Source: Macrolepiota albuminosa (Eukaryota > Basidiomycota > Agaricomycetes > Agaricales > Agaricaceae). Taken from it: a DNA stretch of 64,000 nt. Every line of letters starts with the position of its first letter. Position 1 is the stretch's first letter. This document shows positions 25,301 through 36,302 of the stretch, piece after piece. Location: positions 121,173-185,172 of the forward strand of contig JAMWFC010000118.1 in assembly GCA_027475525.1 (NCBI GenBank). The letters are read 5' to 3'. The notes beneath the pieces are model-generated. The model made no database searches. It was not told where the DNA came from and saw nothing but the letters and a program-made list of their open reading frames with translations. The position numbers and the translations under genes were made by a program.

Positions 25301-25788
25301 TGGAGGTACTTGTCCTCTTATGACGTTCACCTTTCCTCCGTCCAGACTATGTCCCCAGGCGACAAGCGCCATGAATAGACTCCTTGTGCTCCTGTAACCG
25401 TTTGAGTAAGTCTGCGCTTATTAGCCTCTTCTCTCCTTCTCTGATCGCCACTAAGTTCGATCCCTTCTGGACTCCTCCTCCCACTATGTGTGTTTCCGGC
25501 AATGCCTACCCTTGGCTCGGGGACGAGTTCTCTTATCCCATTATCCCCCTTTGGCCTGCCACCAATCTCTGCCAACAACTCTGCTATATCGAGGACGTGA
25601 CTGATGCTGTTGGGAACGAACTCGCCATGCTGTGTCCTTATGTTTCTACCTTAGCATGCCATGAGCTCCTCCTCCTCAAGCTTCACGATGACATCACTGA
25701 TGCGCTCGAGTGGCAAGCGAGTAACGCCATTCAGGACAGGGACTTGCTTCCTTTGGATGACCCCACTCCTTTCAAGTCTGATGCGTAG
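22375..25788 (+). pseudogene. El1 antisense gene: cysteine-cluster protein (aORF), interrupted
   Basis: Lies on the strand opposite to El1 gag-pol. It starts MSTFDSSALRNFLAKASYLF and is cut after 22442 by solo LTR D. Removing the LTR plus one 4-bp duplication gives an open frame into QLYQWWLVVC...VCEWCMAWY...GADWLQPF (to about 23566). Later exons: a Ser/Pro/Ala-rich part (about 23733-24120), TMFTNAELCDLLRLC (24184-24360), then, after a GT-AG intron, CDKCW...CWFP...CYRCDALKRGC (24413-24786). An acidic linker and a C-terminal block follow (AYPWLGDEFSYPIIPL; DALEWQASNAIQDRDLLPLD). A homologous gene is in El3. One in-frame TAG (24790) and the LTR make this copy defective. I do not recognise the protein; the Cys cluster suggests zinc binding. 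Confidence 0.75.
22443..23371 (-). mobile_element. Solo LTR D (El3 family) inside the El1 antisense gene
   Basis: 929 bp, the reverse complement of the El3 LTR type (TGATAGGACCCCATACAGG at one end, TTTGGGTGTCATCA at the other). The target duplication is GTGC (22439-22442) against GCGC (23372-23375), one transition apart. Excision restores the antisense reading frame. Confidence 0.9.
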
Positions 25789-25900
25789 TTGCTGGCCCAT
25801 AGCGCCCCGTTCCTTTTCTTGGACCTTTAATTGTGTAAGCGGTTGATATGTAGTTTTTGATGTAGCCTTGTATCCAAATAAACACTCCCCCCTTTCCTGT

Positions 25901-26133
25901 TGTAGCGTAGTCCGCTATGTGGCGTTGGCCACATAGCTTTACTTACTGTAGAGTAGTCTATATTATATTATATTTATTATAATATAATATTAGTTTACAT
26001 TATTATAAATAGTTTTACCAGCTGCTTACAAAGCAGCTTAATTTTGTTGTATACTACATTGTCAATAGACCGGTCTGGTCTGATTCAGTGTGGTGTGCAC
26101 ACAGAGCTCTATAAACTTTGTAACTTGGTTACA
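25901..26133 (+). repeat. El2 5' LTR
   Basis: 233 bp, TGTAGCGTAG...GGTTACA. It includes a palindromic AT-rich core (TATTATATTATA / TATAATATAATA). It is nearly identical to 51532-51764. Confidence 0.93.
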
Positions 26134-26185
26134 TTTTTTTGAATCTGCCAGCTAGGATCTATTGCCTAGCATCTGATGTCAGTCG

Positions 26186-26425
26186 CTGAGTTCGTTGACA
26201 GAACTCTATCAGCTTCTCGAGCTTCTTGCACAGCCACACCGTGCAAATTTCAAACAGGGGATCTGAGTTCGTTGACAGAACTCTATCAGCTTCTCGAGCT
26301 TCTTGCACAGCCACACCGTGCAAATTTCAAACAGGGGATTGATGAGTATTGACAGAACTCTATCAGCTTCTCGAGCTTCTTGCACAGCCACACCGTGCAA
26401 ATTTCAAACAGGGGATTGATGAGTA
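26186..26425. repeat. 77-bp exact tandem duplications #3 (two overlapping events)
   Basis: Period is 77 throughout: 26186-26262 repeats at 26263-26339, and 26272-26348 repeats at 26349-26425. This is El2 leader sequence and not coding. Confidence 0.9.
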
Positions 26426-26433
26426 ATCCCATA

Positions 26434-28039
26434 CAGTGGCTCAAAAAACTGTCCCAATGTTTCATACTTTTTGAAAGATGACATTGGCATGAAGGATGGG
26501 AAGTACATAAAATCCTGATTAAATCATGTAAAATACTATGGCATCGTAGCTACAAATTGAATCTAAGTTTATGTAATCAAGATCAAAACTGATGGAGCAA
26601 TAGCCATTTTAAAATATTCACTCATTGGGACAGTTTTTTGAGCATCTCTAATTTTAGTATCTAGTACTTTGTATGTCCTCTATTTGCTTTGATAACTGCT
26701 TGAATCCTTCTAGGCATGCTTTCTATTAGTCTTTGGCATACCTCTGGTGGTATTTCATCCCACTCCTTTGCAACCCTCTCCCATAATTCATGCACACCAT
26801 AAGGAGGTGTTTCATACTGCCTAAGTTGCTCTTTGAGGTACTCCTAGAGATGTTCAATAGGGTTGAGATCAGGGGATTGGGCTGGCCACCAAAGGACATT
26901 AAAGTTGCTGTCCTCAAACCACTTGTCAGCCCTCTTGGAGTTGTGTTTGGAGTTATTGTCCTGTTGAAAGTAGTGGGCACCCTCCTCCATCTCCAACTTT
27001 TCAAAATTCTCCTTTGCTCCATCATCTAAAATTTCAGAGCACTGCTCTGCATTCATGATCCCCACCACCTCTACAAGCTTTTCTACCTCATTCCAACTCA
27101 TACAGCCCCATACCATGAGATTATTCCCTCCTCCATGCTTCACAGTAGGTGTAGTTGTTCAGTCTGAAATGTCTTCTTCTTGTAGCTTCCACACATACTG
27201 CTTCCCATCTGACCCAATCCTGTTAATCTTTGTCTCATCTGTCCACAACACCCTTTTCCAGTCCTCTATAGTCCAGTTCTGATGCTTCTGAGCCCATTTA
27301 AGCTGTAGTTGTCAATGTTTAGCTTTGAGCATAGGAACTTTTCTCTTGGTAGCAGACCAATACCCCTCCTCCTTCAACACATTCCAGACAGTCTTGGAAG
27401 AGACAGGGTTGAAAATGATGTTGTTGATAAAATTAGTGGCCTGGACAGCTGTATCAAGTCTTCCAGTTGAGATTTGTCGAATAATAGCCTGTTTATCACA
27501 TGGAGTAAGCTTAGCAGGACGGCCTCCAGGATGGTTTTCCTTGTCCATCTCCAACTCTCTACTAGTCCTCCCAGTAGTAGACTTCCCTAAACCAGTTTGA
27601 GCCCCAATCTGACCAGAGAATACCCTTAAGCAAGAAGAGAAGCAACAGTAGAGTGTTGTGCAAAAGGAATAGGTTTCATGATAGTGGTTGAAGGTCAAGA
27701 TGTGGTTCAACCAGCTTGAACTACTCCCAAATATATCTAAACATGGTCACATGACTTTGTTTATATTCCCACATGCAACCTACTCTTTATTTCTGAGTAA
27801 AATAGGGATAAACCTGAAAAATTAGAGATGCTCAAAAAACTGTCCCAATGAGTGAATATTTTAAAATGGCTATTGCTCCATCGGTTTTGATCTTGATTAC
27901 ATAAACCTACATTCATTTTGTAGCTACGATGCCATAGTATTTTACATGATTTAATCAGGATTTTACATACTTCCCATCCTTCATGCCAATGTCATCTTTC
28001 AAAAAGTATGAAACATTGGGACAGTTTTTTGAGCCACTG
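26434..28039 (-). mobile_element. Tc1/mariner element with ~220-bp inverted repeats
   Basis: Starts CAGTGGCTCAAAAAACTGTC and ends with its complement, flanked by TA on both sides (26432-26433 and 28040-28041). The terminal repeats extend about 220 bp inward. Each ends internally with a second, inverted copy of the 21-bp GCTCAAAAAACTGTCCCAATG motif (about 26626-26646 and 27831-27851). Confidence 0.92.
26661..27710 (-). pseudogene. Tc1-type transposase (two nonsense mutations)
   Basis: The N-terminal HTH region has GGRPAKLTPCDKQAIIRQIS. The DDE domain has VLWTDETKINRIGSDGK, YFQQDNNSKH and SPDLNPIEHL, so the DD34E residues are visible. TGA at 27312-27314 and TAG at 26844-26846 each replace an expected Trp codon (KHW and EHLWEYL). 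The protein would otherwise end ANRGHTKY at TAG 26661. The copy is dead but recent enough to align without gaps. Confidence 0.88.
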
Positions 28040-28047
28040 TACCTGCA

Positions 28048-31000
28048 GTGCCCACTGACGGTGGGCGAAATGCCCATGACCTATGGGGAGACCCAGCAGA
28101 CACCCAGGACGCGTCAGCGTCCAATGTGGGTCAGGTAAGACCCAAGGCTCAAGACCGAGGTCAGAGTACCGACCTAGCCAGGAATGAGAGCGAGGCCCGG
28201 AGAGCTGAAAGCTCACAGCAGGACGGTCCGCAACGTCTCCAGGACAAGATGCCCGGGGGATTAACGCCCCCAGTTACGCAGCTGCCAGAAGGACCACGAC
28301 GGTCTAGCCGATTGGCTTCCAAAGGACCCCCGGAGGACGGCCAACAGTCAACCAGCGCCTATGGCACCCCAGGAGACGCCGAGTCGTCAGTACGGACTGG
28401 GAGAGCCCTCCCTGCAAGCCGGAGTAGTGGGACCAGGTGGTCCACCATGGGCTCAATGCCTTTTAAAATGGTGGAAGCCCACATAGAGGAGGTATTGGAG
28501 GAGGCTGCAAGGCCTGAAGTATCCCGCACGGAAAACCGATTTCCATGCACACCAGCAGTGGAGGAAGCTCCGGAGGTTGTAGAGCTTCCAGAGGAGGTGA
28601 TGGAGTTGTCAAGTGACGACGACGCCGGAGCAGAGGAGCAGCGGCTGAAAACTGCGTACACCGTGCGCTTGCGGGTGTTCTGGGACTTGCACCCAGAGGT
28701 GATGAAATACACCACCCAAGCGCGACTCGAGCGCTACGTGTCAGCCCATATAGTAGCACTTAGGCGACAAGGGCACGAAGTGCCCAATGTATTCAGTACA
28801 AAATATACTGATTTAATGGTGAGAGTGCTCACTATGGAGCTGCAAATGTATGTGCAGCGTAAGGCCACACGGCAATCGGGGGTCTCGACCCCCTGGAGCC
28901 ACACGTCCAAGGAATGCTCGGCACGACGCAATCAAGACGTCGGAATCGAGCTAGTGGAGGCACTAGCACGGGTGCAAGAAGTGCCTGAAGTAAGACCGGT
29001 GAGTACTTTTTATACTCCAGCAGGACAAGGGTGGCGTGAGGAGCCCCCACACATGCGTAACCATGACCGTAGGACAGATATGTCAGGTCCGGATGGGCAC
29101 GATAGTACCGTGCTCAAGGTGGAGAGCGAGGCATCTGTGATGCCACACATGCCCATGGCCGACACGTTGAGCGACAGAGTCGTGTATCAACGTATGCGCA
29201 ATGGCGACCTCAGGACTAAGGGACAGTCCCTTATTGACAATCAGGGCATCATATTTGAGGGCACTAAGCCCATTGATGAGATGCGTCGTCAATTCGTCAC
29301 ACAGGGTCAGAAGAATCAAGCTTCTCCAGTTCCAGGGCGGCACAACGATCATGATCGAGGAGACTTCCTCGATCGAGATGGCGCCATGAGATGTGATGTC
29401 CCTGGTAACGGCCGGGATGACAGCCCTAGGTTGATTCCTCAAGACGAGGGCAATTATGCCCACAGTCAAGGAGGCTCGGGACGTCCTCCGCAGGGTGGAC
29501 GAGGGAAGTCACTTCCCCATGCCGCTGATTTGGCGACTAGATCCCCGGGTCAGCGGGAGGCCATTCGAATGCATCGTGAAGCCATGCACAATTGCCTGCA
29601 TCGAGTAGTCGATGATGCCCTGGGTGTAACCTTACGGTTACCAGATGGAGTGAAGCTGCATAAAGCAGACAGTAGGCACATTCGTGCCTATACAGGCGCG
29701 TCCAAGTTCAGCGACCTGGAAGATTGGGCGATGGATGTATGCACCCATCTCGCCATGTGCTTATATGGAGGCGACTGTATGGAACGAGAACGAATCTTTG
29801 TTCTTCCTGAGTTCTTAGTCAGAGAGGCCATGGGATGGTTTTGACGGGCAGTACTGCATGTCAACCGTGTCCAATATGACTGGACATTTAAAGGAGTCCT
29901 TACAGGACTGTACAATCGATTCGTACACCCCTCAACGCTCCAGGATGCAAGGCGGGACTTCCAGTCCGCCAAGTACACCGAGAAGTTGGGAGTGCAAGGG
30001 TTCTATGATACCCTTAATGACCATGCCCAGAACATGGCAGTATACCCAGATGGGTATACAATGCTCGAAACGTTCTTGGATGGCATTCCAGCAGACATGC
30101 GCCGCTATTTGATACGTGAGGACGGATTGTCCCCAGAAGTCAACAATGTAGAAGAGTTTGTGGCATATGCCATCAGGTATGAGCAGTCTCTGAAGACTGC
30201 TAACCACTACGAGCATCGGAGTGGACACAAAGGAGGACCCAGGCGACTACCGCCTGGTGGGACACCCTCACGGGATCAGCATGTGGGGACCTTCCTGGCC
30301 AAAAAGACTGATTTGGACCGTGACTGCAACACGCGGTTTGTTGTATGCAGAACTCCTGCAGTGAACCGAGAGCAGAGCCGCCCACGCCCAGATCGGGCGC
30401 CGGACAGAGAACGTTGATGACGCCAACTGTGGTTGGGTGCGCTGGACGTATATGCAGTACAACGCCGTCTCCAGCGCTTAGCGTGCGTAGTTGTGAGGAG
30501 TCCTGACAGGGTCCCGGTGTGCTCGAGTGGAGGTAGTAAAACGATGCGCTAGATTATAGCGCTTCGGGGGCTACCTGGCAGACGGTAAGCGTCGTAGTTT
30601 AGGCAAAGATATTGGAGAAAAGACGAGTAGCGCAGCGTATTGTGCCCGTAGGTGGCACCGTAAACGATGAAGACGAGATAGACAAAGCTAGCGCCCGACT
30701 TAGTGACGAAGTCAAAGGAAGCTAGCGCGAGTTGAATGCTAAGTGTAACTGTGTGTTCGAGGGGTTACGATTCGTTGTTATATACATGTAAAGTAGCTAT
30801 TTTATATACTATGCACTACCGTGTTTGTCCAGATACAAGTCCACCTGCGGCGCTACCTCCTAGCGCCTCTCCTCATGGTTTCCTCTAACGGCAACCTGTC
30901 AATGGCAACCTTTTGCACATGGATGACGGCGACCAACGGCGTTCTGACCCATGGCGACCAGCGGCGACTCTATATTGGCTTAGAATTGCATGAGTCTGCT

Positions 31001-31657
31001 CACTTTTATTCTAACTCCAATTGGCCAGGCTGTTTCGGGGTATGGTCGGAAAATCCTCGACAGACGCCATGAGCGCTAGTGTCAGCGCTACTCATTGTAT
31101 TAGTTCCTGACAGGTCCAGATGTCGGATTTAAGTATATCCAGTGCCGCCGTCATTGATCCTTTTAGACTTCTGATTGAAGTGCCTCGTCAAATGGCAGCG
31201 CCTGTTGCTGACTCTTTCTGGAAGTGATCGGGGTTTAGTTAGAGTCCTCTCCCGCCGTCGTGTTAGCGCTATATGTTATGGGCCTCCTTTGTCCTTGGGA
31301 TAGGTGAATGGAGTGTGCTGAAAGCTGGGTAGCTAGTGGTTAGGATAAATGTCTAGATCCTGTAGTCAGTTGCCAGAGCTAGAGCTGCTCTATATTCCCA
31401 ACTGGTCGCTAGAGCCTTCAGTACGTCAAGTGTTGGTTGGCCTATAATGTCCCTTGATGCGCTCAGTCCGAGTAGAAGCCTATCAACGTCCTAAACCAAG
31501 GCTGGACTTCAAACCGGCCAACCCACCAGGTCAGACGGGGATTTGTTTCGCGTGTGGCCAACCAGGCCACTACGCTACCAACTGCCCTGCAAAGCCAGGA
31601 GCCCCAAGGAAGGGGTATACACCCCGCACCCACCTTCGAGCTGCACATACTGCAGCC
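28048..31657 (+). pseudogene. El2 gag polyprotein, split by solo LTR B
   Basis: An N-terminal Ser/Glu-rich region (RRSSRLASKG..., 28048-29841) precedes the capsid-like part (DWTFKGVLTGLYNRFVHPST; DTLNDHAQNMAVYPDGYTM; EEFVAYAIRYEQSL). The C-terminus carries a CCHC zinc knuckle, CFACGQPGHYATNC (about 31543-31584), for genomic RNA packaging. A TGA at 29842 interrupts an otherwise continuous frame. LTR B (30415-31485) sits between codons ...DRER and PKPRLDF; deleting it and one ACGT copy restores the frame exactly. The frame then passes to the protease through a 29-bp GT...AG segment (31658-31686). Confidence 0.86.
30415..31485 (-). mobile_element. Solo LTR B (El1 family) in El2 gag
   Basis: 1071 bp, colinear with LTR C and LTR A. 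Perfect 4-bp target duplication ACGT (30411-30414 and 31486-31489). Confidence 0.94.
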
Positions 31658-31686
31658 GTGAGTGAGTCCATTTTAACTCTTTTCAG

Positions 31687-32478
31687 AACCAAGGGCACCC
31701 AGCAAATGAAAACAGATACAAGAGATGTGGGAGTGACAGAGATGTTTCTGCCGAGTCTGAGGCAGAGCACCCCACAAACGACCAGGAGCCCCCAGAGGAG
31801 GCATCGGGCGCCAAGCCCGAGAGTGTGGTCGTGGAGGGGGAGGAGTACATCACAGTTGACGTATATGACAACGTCTACGACAATGAGTACTACAGTCGCG
31901 ACAGCGACTCCGAGTGCCTAGTGGCGATGATGGATTGGCCGTCCACAAATGATCCCAAACAGAATAACGTGGTTCGGATGAAGAAGGTGACTCTTCGTCG
32001 TGCAGAGGGCACTTTGCAGCGCCCTACATTGAAACAAGCAGACAAGGAGTGCCTGGTATTGTATGTGGACGTAGACAGCCACAAGGCATGGACCCTATGG
32101 GACTCTGGGAGTACTACATCGGGCATAACGCCCCAGTTCGCCCATGTGTACGGAATATCCGTGCAGGAGTTGGATACGCCATTGGCGTTACAGCTGGGCA
32201 CCGTAGGGAGCCGAGCCATGGTGCAGTATGGGACAAATGTGAATGTCCAAATGCCGGGCTCACATAGCCAGGAATACATGGATGTAGCGAACTTTGATCG
32301 CTACAATATGATACTGGGAATGCCATTCATGCGGCGTAACAAAGTCATATTAGACTTTGACCATTGTCAGGTGCTAGTGAATGGGAAAGTGATCCCAGCC
32401 GAGCGAGCTACAGCAGACGACACTGATAATCGTCTGCGATGTCATCACACTACGGAGAAACGCAAGGACTCTCCATGA
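31687..32478 (+). pseudogene. El2 aspartic protease region
   Basis: An acidic linker, then a retropepsin domain: LWDSGSTTSGITPQF (active-site Asp-Ser-Gly) and YNMILGMPFMRRNKVILDF (flap and closing strand). It cleaves the gag-pol polyprotein. The frame ends at TGA 32476 and continues in the same phase into the pre-RT linker, which suggests an acquired nonsense mutation. Confidence 0.82.
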
Positions 32479-35314
32479 CTGGGCCGGCGCAGAGTGCCGG
32501 CCGTGGAGGATGTGGAGGAAGAAGTGCAGGCTATGCCTGGACTGAGCACAGACCACAACGTGGTAATGATGAGTGAGGAGGAGTATCAAGCCTCCAAGAG
32601 AAGCAACGAGCCAATAATCGCTCCTGATGTTCAAGGCACAAAGCCTCCAGACAAGCGCCATCGAAAGGCGAGACAACGGGAGGACTCAGTGGATGTATGT
32701 CCACCTACGTCCTCACGAGTCAAGTTGGAAGACTTGAGAGACAGCATCCGAGAGGCGGAAGCCTTAGGAGAGGGGGACACACGGTCCCTATGGGAGCGAC
32801 CAGCCCCCTTGCCGGAGTATGACTGGGCATACGACCCCCGAATGCCGCAAAAGTGGAACGAGCTGGTGGCAGCCACGTGTGCGTGAAATGCACACCAGAG
32901 ACGGATGATTGTCAACCCAGCGTATCGCCAGCCAGCCTCAGACAAGGTGTCCGTAGCGTACTCACTTGTACGTGAGGGGAAAAGCCTCGTGGCTTATAAG
33001 GCAGCGGCAGCGGGTGCTCCGCTGAGACTACATATACCCAATGACAGTGTCAATCGGGTGCTTGCAATGCGCGAGCAGTATGCACCGCCACCTTGGCCAC
33101 CCTCAGAGACAGTGGAAGTACTTTTCCCGGTACGTATGAAGGGGAAGCAGAAGGCGACAAGCCTTCGTGAGGAAGATATTCCTTGGTTGCGTCAGCAATG
33201 GCAAGAAGAATTTGCCGACATGGTCAGAAGGCGACAAGCCTTCGTGAGGAAGATATTCCTTGGTTGCGTCAGCAATGGCAAGAAGAATTTGCCGACATGG
33301 TCAACGGGACCAAGGAGGAGCTGAGGAAGATATTCCTTGGTTGCGTCAGCAATGGCAAGAAGAATTTGCCGACATGGTCAACGGGACCAAGGAGGAGCTT
33401 CCACCATGGTGGGAGGTGAACCATGAGATCAATCTCATAGACGAGAGCAAGCAGTATAAGTACCACTTGCCACGCTGCCCACACGCCCTCCAGGAGCAAC
33501 TACGCGATAAGACTAATTGCTATTTGAATGCTCAATGGTGGTCCCCATGCACCACCGCTCAAGCTGCACCATTATTGTGCATCCCGAAGAAGGATGGAAC
33601 CCTTCGAACAGCTCTTGATGCACGTCAGTGCAATGACAACACCATAAAGGATGTAACTCCTTTACCAGATCAGGAGGTGATCCAGGAAGACGTGGCTCGG
33701 GCGAAGTATCGCTCGAGGATTGACCTTACTGACGCTTACGAGCAGGTGCGCATTCGCACCAAGGACATACCCAAGACCGTATTTGCATCGATCATGGGCA
33801 CATTCACAAGCAATATAATGCAGATTGGAGACTGTAATGCTCCAGCAACTTTCCAGAGGCTAATGACCTCGATCTTCCGAGACGTAATAGGACGTTTTAT
33901 GCACATCTACTTAGATGACATATTCATCTACTCAGATTCTATGGAGGAGCATGAGCAGCACCTCAGAGTTGTATTTGAACGACTGCACAAGTACAAGTTG
34001 TACTTGAAGTGGAAGAAATGTGAGCTCTACGCTCAGAGTATAGACTGCCTAGAGCATGTCATTGATGAGCGGGGTATCCACCCCGATCAGGACAAGCTCG
34101 ATTGCATTCGGGAGTGGCGAACGCCCTGAAACTACAATGACATCCAACGGTTCGTTGATCTTGTCAACTACATATCGAGCTTCTTGCCCGATGTCACAGC
34201 CTATACTGGGCCACTTATGGCCATGACGCAGAACAGGTCACCATTCAATTGGAGGCCGTTGCACCAGCGGTGCTTCGAGATGGTCAAACAGATCTGTACA
34301 AAGACTCCGGTGATTCGACCAATCGACCCTAGACAGGATGAGCCAATATGGCTCATTTGTGACGCGTCCAAGACAGGCGTCGGAGCCATGTATGGTCAGG
34401 GAAGCAGCTGGCAGACGTGCCGCCCAGCAGGGTTCATGTCGAAGAAGTTCACAATGGCCCAGCAAAACTATGCGGTGCATGAGCTGGAGACTCTTGCCAT
34501 ACTCGAGGCCCTCCTCAAATGGGAGGATAAGCTGATGGGATATCCCATCCACATCATAATGGACCACAAGGCCCTTGAGTTCTTCAAAACTCAGGTGAAC
34601 TTGTCGCTGCGTCAGCGACGGTGGATAGACTACATGTCGAGATATCAGTTTGACATCACCTATGTTAAAGGTGAACTCAACAAAGTAGCAGACTGCTTGT
34701 CACGCTACTTTGAGAGTGATGTAGTTGGGGAGGCTCACGAGCCTCATGAATATGTGCAGGCAGACTGCCGCATAGACCCTGATGGAGAGGATTTACCTCT
34801 CCACCGATACCAGGAGCTCAGGGAGCATGTACTGGATGTACGCGCTATGCGTGACGATGAACGGAGGCGAAGCACTCGCCTCAGGGAGCAGCGTGAAGAG
34901 CGGGATGTAGCCGCCCAGTTGCTCAAGGAGCATGAAGCTGTGGACCCGGCGTCTACTGGGGAGCACGAGCACCCCAATATACCTGTTACGCTTGCGGAGA
35001 TGCTCGAAGGCGAATTGCCTTCATCCCAGCCCCCTAGCCTGGTCAACGACGACTTCCAGAAGGAAGTGGTGCAGGACTATGGCGATGATTCTCTCTTTGC
35101 CGAGATACTCGCCAATCCTGACGACCATCCTCGGTTCAGGCATGAGCCTGGTGGACTGATCACAACGGAGAACTGTCAAGGGGTGGCAGTGGTATGCTTC
35201 CCCCGTACGCGAACCATTATTATGCGGGTCTTGGACCAGGCCCATGCACTGGTGGGGCACTTTGGTGCCGCCCGGACGTTGGGCTACATCCGAAGATGGT
35301 ATTGGTGGCCACGT
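32479..35314 (+). pseudogene. El2 RT, RNase H and start of integrase
   Basis: Same frame as the protease apart from stops and a false shift at 33149-33398. RT motifs: PLLCIPKKDGTLRTALDAR, SRIDLTDAYEQVRI and the catalytic YLDDIFIYSD (about 33907). RNase H: LICDASKTGVGAMYGQ, HELETLAILEAL, IIMDHKALEFF, NKVADCLSRYF. Then the integrase zinc-binding start HALVGHFGAARTLGYIRRWYWWPR, cut at 35314 by El3. TGA codons at 32884 and 34127 (the latter in TP*NYNDIQRF, where family members have Arg) break the frame. Two extra 77-bp copies account exactly for the frame change. Confidence 0.88.
33149..33398. repeat. 77-bp exact tandem duplications #4 (two overlapping events)
   Basis: 33149-33225 repeats at 33226-33302, and 33245-33321 repeats at 33322-33398. 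Removing 154 bp puts the El2 pre-RT frame and the RT frame in phase. Confidence 0.92.
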
Positions 35315-36272
35315 TGATAGGACCCCATACAGGATCAGCACATCAACGGCAGGCTACGGCAACATGGCACAGGCTCAAAATACCTTAGCGCGCACTAATT
35401 AACCAAGTTTGGCGATATTTGACGGCCGCGCACGGCAAGAAGCAGATCCGATCAGTGATAGCGCCGACGGCAGCAAGAATGACAACTGACAGATGGCATC
35501 AGTCACTGACGACGGCGCTTAGGGAGAAGCCTGATGATCTATCAAAAACTGACGGACAGCTTGGCATTTGACCTTGGCGTCTGACACCGCTTAGCGTCTC
35601 GATTTGGCGCCTGACATCGCTTAGGTGCTCTGACGGACAGAAGGGTGATGGAGTGATGGTTTAGCTTCGCGATCTGTCGCCTGGCGTCGCTAAGGCTCTT
35701 GAATGGACGGTAGGGATCTGAAACTGTTGGAGCTACCCCTATGAAATTTTCCAGTTTACCGCACTTTGGCGATGGTTGGTCACTGGCGACGGTGAACTCC
35801 TTGTAGTATATATAGTACTTACCGACTTGTACATAGAAAATTGAACAATAGACCAGAGTTCACTGCTTCCCTTACTTCAGTCTCCCTTACGCTCAAGAGC
35901 TCATTTATGGTCGGCAACGTCGAACTCATCGGCAGTTACAGACGCTCGCCAACACTCGACACACTCGTGCCTTGCAACTACGGCAGGCATTATCCGTCGA
36001 ACTCATCGGCAGTTACAGACGCTCGCCAACACTCGACACACTCGTGCCTTGCAACTACGGCAGGCATTATCAACGCTTAGACTTCGCTAAGCGCGCTTTA
36101 CCTTAGCGCTTGACACTTGCCGACCGCGTTACCGACTTTTACCCATTTCATAGGCGCGTTCTCTGGGACCTGCCCGGGACTCCTCACATTACTTTTAGCG
36201 CGCCCAACGCAAACTCTTGGTACGGTAACACTATTGTTACATTTGTTACTGACCAAACTTTGGGCGTCATCA
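35315..36272 (+). repeat. El3 5' LTR
   Basis: TGATAGGACCCC...GGCGTCATCA. Almost identical to the 3' LTR, differing mainly by C/T and G/A changes, so insertion is relatively recent. Contains the 77-bp duplication #5. Confidence 0.94.
35918..36071. repeat. 77-bp exact tandem duplication #5
   Basis: Copies 35918-35994 and 35995-36071. The 3' LTR of the same element has one copy only. Confidence 0.93.
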
Positions 36273-36295
36273 AATTGGAGCCCACCGCGAGGGAT
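36273..36295 (+). promoter_or_regulatory. El3 primer-binding site (probable)
   Basis: TTGGAGCCCACCGCGAGGG follows the 5' LTR after two bases, and the same sequence with one transition follows the El1 5' LTR. It begins TGG, as expected for a tRNA 3' CCA end. I could not assign the tRNA. Confidence 0.6.
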
Positions 36296-36302
36296 CTCTA
36301 GG

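Noticed and set aside
25960..26000. AT-rich palindrome as a replication origin or CRISPR-like repeat
   Set aside because: It is part of the 233-bp El2 LTR and occurs identically in the other LTR (about 51590-51630).
26186..26425. Three-unit minisatellite in the El2 leader
   Set aside because: The period is exactly 77 with identical copies, like twelve other loci; treated as an assembly artefact.
33149..33398. Triplicated protein repeat or programmed frameshift in El2 pol
   Set aside because: Removing two 77-bp copies restores one continuous frame, so no biological repeat or frameshift is needed.
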